Below, piece by piece: positions 35,161 through 47,859 of a DNA stretch of 64,000 nucleotides (position 1 is the stretch's first letter; each line of letters begins with the position of its first letter). This DNA is from Nissolia schottii (taxonomy: Eukaryota > Streptophyta > Magnoliopsida > Fabales > Fabaceae). The stretch lies in NCBI GenBank assembly GCA_003254905.1, contig QANU01031716.1:62001-126000 (forward strand). Reading direction: 5' to 3'. A program made the position numbers and the translations under genes. Below the pieces are notes generated by a model, which ran no database searches, was not told where the DNA came from, and saw only the letters and a program-made list of their open reading frames with translations.

Positions 35161-38100
35161 ACATAATACAACTAAGATTAAAAAGAAATACCCTTCTATG
35201 AGCACACTTAAAAAGAAACGGTTTTAGGAAGGGTCCATTATTACATGGCTATTTCAACTTCATTAGATACGGTTTAATCTTAGTAAGATCATATTTCAAC
35301 GAAGCAAAAAAAATTTAAGTTAGTATTTAACTCTATCAAAAATTAGTTTTTAAAATCCGCAAACAAAGCAATGAGCAAGTCTAACACAAATGTTATAAAA
35401 ATAAGATGGTAGTATGCAGAAGTTTAAAATACAAACAGTGAATAAAGGATACATGTTGCACCAGTTTATACCCAGGAATTTGTTTCGACAAAAATCTCAC
35501 ATGACTTGAAGTTGCTAAAGATTTCAACTTTCAGATAATAGAATGGATATTTGTTGATTGTTAAGAGCAAGTGTACACTATGAATGCGTATGGAAATGAT
35601 AATCTGAAGAAAAAAATTGACATGGGCAAGTACCTTCTTGTCGTGGAGAATCAACTCTATGCCATATATTTTAGATTTGTTAACCTTGTCAGTGACTTCC
35701 TACAACTGGACCAAGAAAATTTAGAGGCGTCCATGTCTAAGAGAAAATTGATCGTAATGACCATCTTGCCCATGCTACAAAATCAAATATGTACAATGCA
35801 AGCATGATGGTGAAATGGGAATGAAGGGTTTGTACCTAATGGCCTGAGTGGTAAGGGGTTAATGGTAAATGTATCAATTATAAAGAGTGGAAAATGGGAT
35901 GTGAGATAATAGGAAGGAGAGGCTCAACGGATATTTCTTCCTGATAGATTGAGATGGCAGAATGGAGTGGTTGAAGCCACATTTATGATGTCGGTGAGAA
36001 ATTAAAATATAAAATTGAATTCATGTTATGCAACCCAAAACTGTCATTGATGAATTTTTGACATTTGGGAGTTCAAAGTGCTTTGGCAGATGACTTTGGT
36101 AGCCGAGACATGTGATTACTGCACCAACCATCCAATGATGTAAGTGAGGACAAAATTTCTTTTAGAAAGATATCGCCAAGAGTGAAAGGGGTTCAATGAC
36201 AATAATAATAATTGTTAAGAGCTGATTGTACGGACTACATTTAATCACACAGCGAAACTTCTAGACCTATGGGTGGAGTGCAAGTGGCAAATAGTGGCTC
36301 ATGTTGGACCGAAATGGGCGGGAAAATGATGAATGGGGGTGTTGACACCTGTTGGTGCACCTGTTAATGAGTTTTTACCATTCATAAATTAATAAGGATT
36401 TTCTATTTTTGACTTTTAGGTTTATTATTAATATAATACCCAACTCAATTTGCTTGACAAACCCAACTTTTTTTAAAATAATATAATACCCTTACTTATT
36501 TAAAATGGGTGATGTTAATTAATACAAGTTTTTATTTTTAAATGTAATTTTGTTATTAAAAAATATATAGTAAAAAAAAGTCTAAAAGGAGTTTAAAAAA
36601 ATAGTTCAAAAACAATCTAAAAAGTGTAAAAAAAAATGTTTGACAAACTTGTTTAATATAATGCCAACTCGAGTCAAGTCTAATTTACCCAAAAACACTA
36701 TCAAATTCGACTAACCAAATGACAGGTTCATTGGATCGAGTCAAATAATCTCTAAAATTCCATCCGACTTACACCCCCCTATTTGAGGAATTAAAACATA
36801 ATATCAAACCCCAAAACTATATTTTGACGGGTATAATATTGTTTAGTGTGAGTTGGGATGTATGTAGGGATCAATTGGCTAACCAACTTGTTATTGGTTC
36901 TTGGAATGGGACCACATTGTTCCTTAATACAACTACCTTTCAGACAACAAATTATTGAGCAACCCATACCATTAATCGTTATCATGTCTATCATCTCCAT
37001 GTAACAACTTTCTTTTCAAGATAATTTAAACAAAATTTTTAAATAATAATATTTGTATATATAGGAGTATTATATAACGTATCGGTGAAAACATTATCTC
37101 ATTTTTTATGTGAATAGTAAAAACATTATTAAATCATATGAAATTATTAAAATATGAAATAATAACAATTCATATAAACACGGGGGTAGCGTGATGGGAT
37201 CAGACATTTATCCCCCAAAAAAAAAAAAAACTTACAATAAGTGTCACCCATTAATAATAATAATAATAATAATAGTAATAAAAAGTAAGTTTCCTTGCTG
37301 GAAGAGCTATCCGTTTCCCATTGAGTGACGTTAGTCTATCAGTTATTACTTTGTCCAAACCTTAACAATCTGAACTCGCGTGTTTTATTTTATTAGGTTG
37401 CATTTTGTTGTTAAAATATAATAAAAATATTGAGATAAAAGATACAAAAACATGTTTAATTGTTAAGATAAGTATAAAAATTTATGTTTAAGCAAATAGT
37501 ATATTTTTTGTATCTTTATTTTACCAAAATACGGATACAAGACACATAGACACAATTTTTTAAATTAAGATAATGTATTTTTTAAAAAAATTATTAAATT
37601 AATACAATAAAATATATTTCAAGTCATTTAAAATATATTTTATGTCTTATTTTTATTACACTAAATAAGATATAAATACAAATACTTATATTTTTTACAC
37701 TGTAATAAAATAAAATATAAGACTAAGTTATTCTTTTATTATTTATGTATCTATCCTTGTATCTTTGTACTCTTATCCTGTCTTATGAATCAAAATGCAT
37801 CCTTAAGAAGTTTCACATGCTATGCCAAATATGTGCATGATTTTGACCTACTTGTGGAGGCTACTATTGGGAATTGGGAATTGGGAATTGGGAATTGGAA
37901 AACGAAAACCCCGTTTCATTCCATTGGATGCTTGTGCGATTACATGCTTTAGCTGATTAGACGGAACCACAGTAATACAAGTGACTACATTCTTAAGATG
38001 CCTTTATTCATCACCTTAATGATTCTTGATATTAGAGCCTATTTTATTAGATTTTTATTCCTTGAGACTAAAATCTCAGTTTCGCTTTTCATTCTCAGTT

Positions 38101-41100
38101 CAATGAACGAAGATAATTTTTCTAATAAATTTTTAGTATTTCTTAATAGTGGATAAAAGAGAGAATTAAAATAAATAATTTTGACAAAATTGTAATGTAC
38201 AAATACAAATACATAGGTCAAAAGTTACATAAACATAAACTAAAAGTAAATTACTGAAACAAAATAACTAAGTGAAATTTGGTGAGGAAAGAAATAGAAG
38301 AGGAAGAGGAAATTAGATAAGTAAAAGAATAACTAAGTGAAGAATGAGTGAGAAGAAAAATAGAGAAGATTGAGAATTTACATAAGAGAGAAGAAGAAGA
38401 AATGGAAATAGAATACTTGATTTAAAGACTTGGTGATCATATTCTTAATTTAACAAATTTTTTGGTATAACAGAGCCTTACTTGTTACATTAGAGGTTAT
38501 GTGTGTTTTAAACTTAATTAATCTTTAATTTAGTTAAAAGGTAAGTCTCAATTCGCGTGGTGCTAACTCAAGTAAAGCCTTTGTATATGGAAATGATTTA
38601 TGAACTAATGTATGGTACAAAGTGGACTACGTGAATTTGGCCTTTTGCCATATCACATACGTCTTGCTCCATCTTGTCATGCATGTGTGTAAGATCATTA
38701 AGGCTTTTGACTTATTCTTTTTTGTTTTGGCCTAATTATCTTTTATGACAGTTAATATGAGTCACTTACTTTAATATAACTGTCAATGCCATTGACTTAC
38801 TCAATTGGTGGTCACTTATAGCCATTAGGCCCAACTTAAATTGTAAGTAACCTTTAAAATGTTTATTGTTGCACCCACCAAAACAAGTCACTAAACACAT
38901 ACCACTAGATTTGCCTTTTCTTCTTCCTTCTTCCTTCTTCATACACTACTTTTGCTTCCGTACTACATTGTTCCCCTCCCTCTTCTTCCTTCGAAAATCA
39001 TCATGCTAATGAGGTCACCCCACAATTTCTGCCACTCATCTTAGATCTGAAACCGAATTTGGTTGCTCGTTGTCAGAAACTACGTGTGGATGAATTCGTG
39101 AAGAGACCCACATCAAGAATCACGTTGAGGCCTTTCCATTGAGCATAAGCTCTAGATAAGGCAAAGATAAACCCTTAAAGGCAAATCAGTTGCACAATCT
39201 GTGGTATAATTGTTTTATCTCATTTTTGTTCTCTTTATTCCTATTGTTTAGGGATAAGGTTTTTGCCTCCCTATTTTTTTCAAATTTACATTTTTACCCT
39301 TACTCAGTTAGCTAAAATACTCCATCATCCATATTATTTTCACAACATTCATGACTAAGAGATTTATTAGTCTAGAGTTCAATCATTGTCAGTTCTATTT
39401 CTAAAAATTGTTCACGTTTTAAGTTAAAAGAATTTTTATGTGATGAAACAAATTAATATAGAATAGTTGTAAATATGAAAATGTATAAAACGGAAAAATC
39501 CCCCCACCGAAAGATAATGAAAAAGTATAGCCGACATCACAATCGTTTGGAAAGTTGAAGGCAAGAATTTTTCAAAAGTTCGGTGCCTTCACGCAACATG
39601 TGTGTNTGCATGTGACAAGGTCAATTATAGCGTATTTGGTCTAAAATGCCTAGTGGTGAATGCTGTTTACTCGTACGATTATTGCATAAGTACCTCAATT
39701 ATATAAGCATTTTATGCTTGTTGCTAGTGGAGTTTTAATTCGCACTTTGAGAGAAGGTCCTTGACCAGAAAAAATGAACCGGTCTTTGATTGGATTCTTA
39801 TCAGCGGCCAAATGACTCAGTGTTGATTTGATGAATCCTGAAAAGTTCTGAATCTATGATGAATGAGTCCATATTATGTTCCCACCAAGGTCAGGCTTTT
39901 TGAGTAAGTGGTTTTTTTCCCAAAAAAAATATAATTGGGGAATGAGATCTTTATAGCTTGTCGCCAAACAAAAGCATTTAGAAAAGCGTTAAAAATGAAG
40001 TCAAAACTCATTTAGGATTTCATCTAATGTAGTACTGTTTTTTTTTCCCCCCTCTTTTGGCTTTTTCCAATAAACGAGCAGCAAGATTGGACTACTATAG
40101 CAGATACAAGAAATTTGGAACATAAAAGCAATGCTCCATCCTTCCTTCCTTCCCTACTAAACAAGTTCCAATCTAACTTTATTACGACTTTCCTCATTAG
40201 TTTACCTTTACTTTTTTCATTTTTTAGTCCTTTCAAAATTCAAACAACCACAACCAATAAGAATTGTGCGGTCCCCCTCATCAAAATTCCTTTAGATGAA
40301 AGGATGCAAAAATAAAATAACAGAGGAAATTGCAAAGCCGTTTTCGTATGATTCATAGGTGTAACTAGGTTTCATTTTCAACGAAAGAACTGTTAGTAAT
40401 TTATTCTACTTTTCACAAGAATAAAAAAAAAATTAAGGTACATTTTGAGATGGAAACATTGACGGAGAAAGCGCCTAATCCATACAATTAAATGAAAGAA
40501 AATTTCCCAATTTTTTTTAACCTTTATTCACTTTCATATTTTAAGTAATTATTTAACTCATTCTATGATTAATTTTTATTTTTGTTTCTTTTTATTTATA
40601 ACTTATATTAAAAAATCTACATAAATTAACCTCTTAAAATTCAAATTTCTCCTTAATTTCACCATCTATACCATATTTTTACATTGTTATTTATGTTTCA
40701 TACTTAACAGAAAGTAATATCTCACAAGTTATCTATTATTAGATAAATTTCAGTTTCACACATGCATTATTAAACATTTAATAATAAATAATTAATGAAT
40801 CATTTTTTATGATCAATGAATACAAATAACGTTTTTCAATAAAAAAAATATCATAACACAAGAATATACACGTGACAGCTGGCCACTTGTGTAACACAAG
40901 CTGCCAAATATTGCCAAATTGTTGGATCTCAATGAAGATTGGTTTTTTTACAACTGTGGTAACTCTCCCATCAAAGATTCAATCACCTCCAGCAATCTTA
41001 TTAGTTATTCCTAATAACTAAGTACTCGTATCCGGCCCTACAATGGGGTCACCACATTGAAATAACTAGTTAATACAATCCCTATACTTCAAGAAACTAC

Positions 41101-41400
41101 GAAGTTTTAACTTAACATCTCGGGCATAATACCCAAATCAATCTCCCAGTAAATCAATTTCAGTAGCTTAACACAAATTAGACTTTGACATGATTAATTT
41201 AAAATTAAAGGACTTCATACAAATGTGGTCAGAAATAGCAACACGAAAGGCATCATACAATTACAATTATACAATTTTCGTTTTTTTTTTTCCTCTCTCT
41301 AACAACTCGCATAATAAGCAATCAATCCCACGGGGAAATAAAACAGTAAAAAGGTTGAAATATTTTCCCATAGATAAAATTAGATAAATCCCTCCCTAAA
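35161..41400. other. Long gene-free interval
   Basis: No supported gene. 35571-35807 is open on the plus strand without a known domain. 37242-37275 holds AAT repeats. 38284-38455 is a purine-rich stretch ending at TTGGTATAACAGAGCC (38460), which resembles a copia primer-binding site with a two-base insertion; a similar TTGATATTAGAGCC lies at 38026. One N is at about 39606. Some of this is probably old LTR DNA. Confidence 0.45.
37866..37898 (+). repeat. GGGAATT heptamer tandem repeat
   Basis: Four perfect GGGAATT units and a partial fifth. Confidence 0.9.
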
Positions 41401-41502
41401 AATAACAACAAAGGGCAAAGGCCAAAGAGACGAAGGAACGGAGGAGGAGGAGGAGGAAGAAGCTCTGAAGCACGAGAAGTCAAGAACGTTCCCCTTTTTC
41501 CT

Positions 41503-41889
41503 TCATCTGTGGGCGGTTACGAGGGTCTCAATGAACCGCAGCCCGTCGAATCTCGGCGCGAATTTCTCAGACGAAGACGAAGAAGTCGCTGGCGAAGAAC
41601 TCTGGCGCCCTGTCTCTGCCGTACCGTCCTGTAAAAGATAAACCCCAAATTTGAAATTCCCCGATCAATAATGACAACTTTCCGGGCTAAATCTCAGATC
41701 CCGATGTTTTTGTGACAGAAATTGAAGCCAATTTGGAAAATAGAGTAAGAATTTGGTTAGAAATTTTTGAAAATGATTGCCAGATACCTGGTGGTGGTGG
41801 TGGTGAGAAGTGATGTGGATGGAAGAGGAAACGGAGGCGGCGGAGGCGGCGGAAGCGGCGGCGACGGCAAGGAGGCCGGACTTCTTCAT
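41503..41889 (-). CDS. Small two-exon gene, 75 residues, Ala/Ser-rich with His tract; function unknown
   Basis: Exon 1 is 41889-41788 (34 codons, starting MKKSGLLAVAAASAAS) and exon 2 is 41628-41503 (41 codons and stop). Both borders are canonical (CAG then GTATCTGG; TTTTACAG then GACGG) and the join is in phase 0. The N-terminus is a basic, Ala/Ser-rich leader that could be a short hydrophobic or targeting segment, then five His. The C-terminus, EKFAPRFDGLRFIETLVTAHR with its run of charged and aromatic residues, looks conserved rather than random. The gene has a TATA box about 155 bases upstream and a GA-rich 3' region. I do not recognise a function. An upstream in-frame extension to about 42042 exists but reaches into the TATA box, so the inner ATG is preferred. 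Confidence 0.72.
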
Positions 41890-42040
41890 CTTCGTGATTG
41901 GGGGGAGGGATGAAGAAGGTTGCGAGATTCGGAAGCGAGAGGGGGTAGAATTGTAGATCCCAAAGTGGGTATTATAAAATTTGTGGCGTAGAATGTGAGA
42001 GAAAGAATGATTTGCGGAACTTGTTAGAGGCTTTGACGGC

Positions 42041-42050
42041 ATTTATATAG
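42041..42050 (-). promoter_or_regulatory. TATA box of the 75-residue gene
   Basis: The minus strand reads CTATATAAAT, placing the transcription start near 42015 and giving a 5' UTR of about 125 bases with CT-rich DNA upstream. Confidence 0.6.
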
Positions 42051-42059
42051 GGAGTTTCT

Positions 42060-43540
42060 CTCTCTTTCTCCCAGGAGAAGTTTATCAAGAAATTTCTTTT
42101 ATCACAAATCAATAATCTCTCCATTTTTATTTACTTGTCTACATTTACTTTTATTTCAGGCTCATATTATGAAAATAATTACAAATTTTAAGAATTAAAA
42201 AAATTGAGTAACATTTTATAATATTATCTTTATTTACTCTGTTTCACTGTCTTTATTATCTTTAAAAAAAGGAAGTAAGTAAATAAAAACAGAAGGAGGA
42301 GTATATTGGTATCATATATATATATATATATATATATATAAATTATAATTTAATTTGAACATATCATTAGTATAAAATTTTACTTGATTGATTAAGGTGT
42401 AATACTATATTTTTCTATAAAATTAACATGTTAATTTCTCTCCCCTTTAAATTAAGTAATTATTTACTCATTATTTTTTAAGACTTTAAGACATAAATTA
42501 TATTTACATTATACTCTGTAGGATGATTTGTAAAAAAATGTAACACTACTCTTAATAAACTTTAAAAACTATTTAAAAATTAATTTTTAATATAAAACTC
42601 ACAAAACTAAAAAAACATATTTTTTTAAAAAGTTTATCTTTTTAAATTTTTTTTAAAAGTTTATTTCACCTAAAAAATAATTATTTTGATAAATAAGTTA
42701 AAATAAACACACTAATTCTCTTATCTATAATTTTTTTTTGTGATGATATATATATTTTTTAATTTTTTTTAAATATTCTCTTACATGTTAAATAAAATGA
42801 ACAGTTTAAAAATCTTTAAAGTAATTTATTTTTATTTTATTTGATATTTAAAAAAGAAGTTACTATATATATTTTTATTGAAACAATATACCATTTCTGA
42901 ATTTTTCTAGGTGTAAAGTTGTGGCCGTAACAAGGGAGAAGTTATGCGGCAAATATACTTTGATTTATTTATTTTTCTCCCAAGTCCCAGTTACCAATTT
43001 GTCTTCTCTCTCTAAATTCCCCCTCGGCCTTTTTCTATTCAAGGAAAGATGAGTTTACCAAACTATCCTCTCATAACATCTAGGGAAATATAGCAATAAA
43101 AGAATATCCACTCATTTTAGGATTATGCTAACAACGTTCCTTAAATGAACTTGTTAAACAATCTAAAATAAAAGTTTAAAGGCTTTAAATATATTTAATA
43201 CATTAATTTTTTAAAATCTATATTTTCAATAAAAAAAAGTATTATTTGCTAGCAAAATCTTAAATTCTAAGATTCAAACACATTATATGTGAAAACATCT
43301 TTTAATTTTATGTTTAGTTTATGACACATAGATAGTGTGAACTTTAAGTCAAATGTAAATGTAATTAAAAGAGATTTGATTGAGTGATAAAGGTCATTTA
43401 ATCCACCACAATGTAGCAAACTAAAGCTGCAATCTCAATTGAAAGAGTTACTCACATTTAAGTACATTATAGTACTTGAACATTATTACATTCGGAGTGA
43501 AGGATATACGTGGGAAACCTGACACAAAATTAGTAAGGTA
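42060..43540. other. Gene-free, very AT-rich DNA
   Basis: Includes an (AT)n run at 42316-42340. Nothing else recognised. Confidence 0.6.
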
Positions 43541-43549
43541 TGTGGTAAA

Positions 43550-46500
43550 TGTTAGTCCTACATCTAGTTTAGTCTAGTGAAGGAGAAGTTCTTGGAGGCA
43601 CATGGAGCGTCATGTAGCGCTCTATGTGCACTCAAAAATTTATCCTAGGAGACATTTATGGCTATGTTAGATCACTTTATGATGACCCATCTTCCTAAGT
43701 ATCTTAGGAAGTGTTGAGAGACCTTTAGAAGGGTCCCAAAGAAGAAGAAAAAAAGTCACAACACTGCAATGGCACTAAGCAAGAGTAGTGCTGCAGTGCT
43801 GCTTACGCGTTACAACAGCTTGTTGGAGCCTCACTGAATCTCGATGGATTGAAGGGGGTTCCTCCCTCAATATATAGAGAATCCCCTGATAGAGTTTCAA
43901 TTGCTAATTTCCTTTAGAGCTTTTCAGGTTCCACCCAGTGTTGGGACTTTTGCTCAAGTTTTCTTTGTGAAGACACAACGTCTTCACTTAGGATATGTTT
44001 ATATTATTTTTAGGGTGGCTTAGGGTAGTAGGCTTCAGCTCCACTATTACAGTAGTGGTGACACTACGGTGATCCACGACTGCCGTGGCAATGCTGTAGT
44101 GATTCCTGTTCGCTATAGCGACATCCTGAAGTTGAAGTTTTCCTTTAGTTTATGTGTTTTCTCATAGCATGGTGTTTGTTGGCCAACTCAGGTGCCAATG
44201 CTAAACCGTTCAGAGCTTCCAGTATCAGTGCTCCTCAGTCTGTCATTTTTAGGTGAGTGGAGGTCTCAGTGCATCAAACGGTTTATGCCTTGCGCTACCA
44301 TTCAATTGAGTATGTTGTGTTTTATTTAATTAGGTATTTAACTATTTATGTGTACATGCTTAGTATTGTTTAGTAATTGCATGTTTAGGCTTAGGTAGAG
44401 ACTTATATACTAAGGTATAATATGTGAGGATGATACTAAAACCTCCATAAATGGTAGTAACATAGGTTATACAGATATAACAAGTAGTTCAGTATGTAAG
44501 AGCTATATTTAGATCACTAAGATGATTAACATCATAATTAATATATCAAGTAAATCCTAGTAGACTCGGGTTCCATAATAAGTTAGATCAATTATATAAG
44601 ATCAGTACTCCAGCACGAGTCTAGCATATTCGAGAAGTCTTATCCTTGGATTTAGCGTATCCATAGACCCAGTCATCCAACACAGTTCTCGTAGTTGCAA
44701 GATAGTCTAAAAACAGTAACCAACATAGACACTCAAATGCAGTTAATAGTTCCAAGATAGTTAGTTCGCTTAGTGATAACCATCAGCAGACCCCAACAGT
44801 TAGCCCGTATAAGCTAGCTTAGCATATACCCAGTAGACCATTAGTGATTATCCAGTAAATCGTTAGTAGTTAGTAGTCAATCGTAACAAGGTAGTTAGCC
44901 AGCACAGTAGTACCCGACATTAGCCTAAATAGTTAGTCAGTACAAAAGTAGCAAGTAGCGAGCCTAGATGCATTAGACCAATAATAGTTGTACGACAGTT
45001 AACTAGTTAAGTCACGTTAGTTATGTTATAGTTAGGTAGAAGTTAGTTAGTGAGTCATCCTAGTATAGCTAATTATCATAGGACAGTGGTAATCGTATAG
45101 TTAGACATTGTAATTATAGTAGAGTACTCAACCAATATTAACTCAATCATAACATCAGAGGTCATATTAGTTAGTCAGTGTATTTAAGTCCGGTCAGTCG
45201 GTCAATAGCGATAAGGTGAAGTCGTCGTAAGATGTTAGAACCATCAATCAACGTAGTTGGCCTAAAATAGGTAATCATCGTAGGACTGCAGCTAGCATAT
45301 CCATAACAAATAGTATCTAGTCAGCATGTAGGTAGTAAGACTAGGGTGAGGAGTCAAACTAGTTAGTGAGTGTCACCAGCCAAGGTAGTTAGCTTAGCCA
45401 GTTGGTACAATCAGTTAAAGTAACCAACAGTTATTCGTCAGTCGTCAACCGACCAGTGATGCAATCAGCAATCCTTGACCTCATGAGGTTATTCTGTTAT
45501 AGTAGTCCAAACAACTAAATAGTGCAGTTAAGGAACTAGACGTGGTAATCAATATAATCAATAACTCCCAACATAACACATAGACGATAGGATAATAAAT
45601 ACAATAACCTAGATAACTTAAGTAGCTTAGGCAATGCAGCAAGTCCAATAGCCCACTTAGCCAGTAACTTAGACATAGTGGATACACGATTAGTAGTAGG
45701 ATAGGATCACACCCAGATAAATAGAATTTGGATAGTTGCGTAATTGTTTGTATGTAGCTTGTTATGTTTGTAACTCAGTGTATACTAGACAGGCAAGTTG
45801 TCCAAATACACCATAAGACCCAACATTTGGGTTGTGCCCTTATGATCATCTCTTTGGCACGAGTTTAACGTACTCAGTGAGTCCTAGATACAGGTTCAAC
45901 ATACCCACAATTTCTCAGCATATCATAAGGTTTAGCATACCCTGCATTATACCACATGGACTTGTTTCGACGAAGCAAGGATGAGGACCAATCTCTAACT
46001 TGACCGAGAATTGAGAATTAATCTCTCCTTAACCGCTTGTGAGGAGGCGGGCATATTTAGTATTAGTAGCTTGCATGTCATCTCTGTTCAGTTATTGGTG
46101 ATCTACGTGACCCCACCTTCCAGCTAGGCAAGTGGTGCACATACACCGTAAGGCCTAATATGTAGCTCAACAGACTCAACATGGGTATTATTATCCATAG
46201 TGTGTGTGTGTGTGTGTTAGTATTTGTACAGTTATTGTAGTGTTTTCATTTATCTTTGTATGCTTCCAGATTTGTATGTAATATCAATACTCTGTATGTA
46301 TACATGTATTATTCAGTTAGTGCTTTAGTATTAATTGTCAATATATGATTAACCATGTTTCGGTATATGCTATGTGGTATGGTACCGCGGTACCCATTCA
46401 CTGAATGATGAACTCATCCCTTATCTATTTGCTTCAAACATGGGAGGATCGTAGAGTTAAGTCTTTAGTGCAGTGGTAGTGGCAATATTAGTCTCTGTGT

Positions 46501-46820
46501 CAGTGGTGAGTTTTGCTTCGTAGTGGAGTAATTAGTGTTATAGTTAGTAGTTGCTCCAATGGGTTATAAGCAAAATCTTTGGACGCTACGCTTATATAGG
46601 CTTAGCAATTTAATATCGTTTCAGTTATGCATTTCAATTGAACAGTTATTTCAATTGAAATATCTCATGTTATAAAGAGATTAAATTTATGAAATATAGT
46701 TTATTCAGTTATGTTTCCATGCACGATCACGTTGTAATACATTTAGAGGCTTCCGCAAGAGAACTAGTACCTTACTGTTTCATTAATCTCCTGCCTGAGC
46801 CTGACATGTTAATTGTTATA
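43550..46820. mobile_element. LTR-retrotransposon-like DNA without coding sequence
   Basis: Base composition changes abruptly to about even GC/AT. There is no long ORF in 3.2 kb. Words such as CACTGCAATGGCACT, CCTCAATATATAGAG and ATTCACTGAATGATGAACTC are of the kind seen in plant gypsy LTRs and their spacers. 44440-45700 is cryptically simple, built from many TAGT/CAGT/GTTAG words. A (GT)n run lies at 46199-46216. I cannot place TG...CA ends. Confidence 0.35.
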
Positions 46821-46822
46821 GG

Positions 46823-47859
46823 CCAAAAAATAAACTTATTTTACCTTTAGACTCGAACCCAAGACCTCTACCATTAATAACAATGGCTTATCTACTAGAC
46901 TAACATTACTTTTTGCAACATTTTATGCAATCATATTTATTAATATAATTTTATTATTTAATTTTTCTTTTTAAAGAAACCCTAATCTAAAGAGTCCCTA
47001 GGACTCTCCCACACTCACTCTCATCTCATAGAGAGCTTTGCTGACATTTTCCTTTTTGTTTTTTTGTTGGTAAAATGTCATATATCAGTGATAAACCTGC
47101 CTGTGTATTTTTTTATCATAAAAAAATAAAAAATAAATATTAAAATAAAATAAAATAAAATAAAATATGAAATTTTAATTTTTCAAAAATAATCATAACC
47201 AAGTATTATTTTTGTTAATAACTTAATTTCTTAATATAATAATATTCTAAAGTAAAAAACAAATATATAAAGGTATTTCTTGAGAGAAGCGATAGAGTTT
47301 AACTGAATATATAACATTTATTATATAACAAGCAAGATTATAAATTCAATATGAATCAAAAAGACATTTTCAATAAAGAATTGAAACTCTAAAGTTACAA
47401 GCTGCTGGCGTATGCCCATGAAGAAACAGATCAAAAGACAAGTTTGAGCAACGTGAATATCCTTTATGTGAAAGGAAAATCAAATTTTCATCCATTGATT
47501 TTATCATTAAGAAATCAATGTTCATATCCCAAAAAAGTTTGCTCAACTTTGTTATGTATATCACCAATTCTCTTGCTTAGTATGTGATAGTAAGATCATA
47601 AACAAAATATATGGCATTTGACCAACAAAAAACAAAAAGGAAAATGTCAGCAAAACTCTCTCACATTATTCAGATGAGATGAGAGTGTGAGTATGAGAGA
47701 GTCCTAGAGACTCTTTAGATTATGGTTTCTTTAAAAAAATTTAAATAATAAAATTATATTAATAAATATGATTACATAAAATATTTCAAAAATTAATGGT
47801 AGTCTAATGGATAAGACATTGCTCTGAATGGTAGAGGTTTAGGGTTAAGTTTATTTTTG
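46823..47859. mobile_element. 1-kb foldback element: about 260-bp inverted arms with tRNA-like boxes
   Basis: The left arm 46823-47086 and right arm 47605-47859 are inverted copies, roughly 85% alike by eye, around about 520 bases of AT-rich DNA. Each arm carries near its outer end a pol III-like A box (TAGTCTAGTAG on the minus strand; TAGTCTAATGG at about 47801) and a B box (GGGTTCGAGTCT in the left arm; decayed in the right). The left arm has an extra 18 bases near the B box. The boxes point outward, with the arm body upstream of them, so it is not a simple pair of SINEs. Transcripts across it would form a long hairpin. Confidence 0.7.

Noticed and set aside
35571-35807. Plus-strand open frame of 78 codons
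   Set aside because: No domain or splice structure; surrounding DNA is repeat-like.
38020-38480. A second complete copia element based on TTGGTATAACAGAGCC
   Set aside because: The primer-binding match needs a two-base insertion and no gag, pol or LTR ends could be placed; mentioned only as a possibility.
46850-46912. A tRNA gene (GGTTCGAGTC-like B box on the minus strand)
   Set aside because: No acceptor stem or anticodon loop can be drawn; it is part of a 260-base inverted repeat arm.
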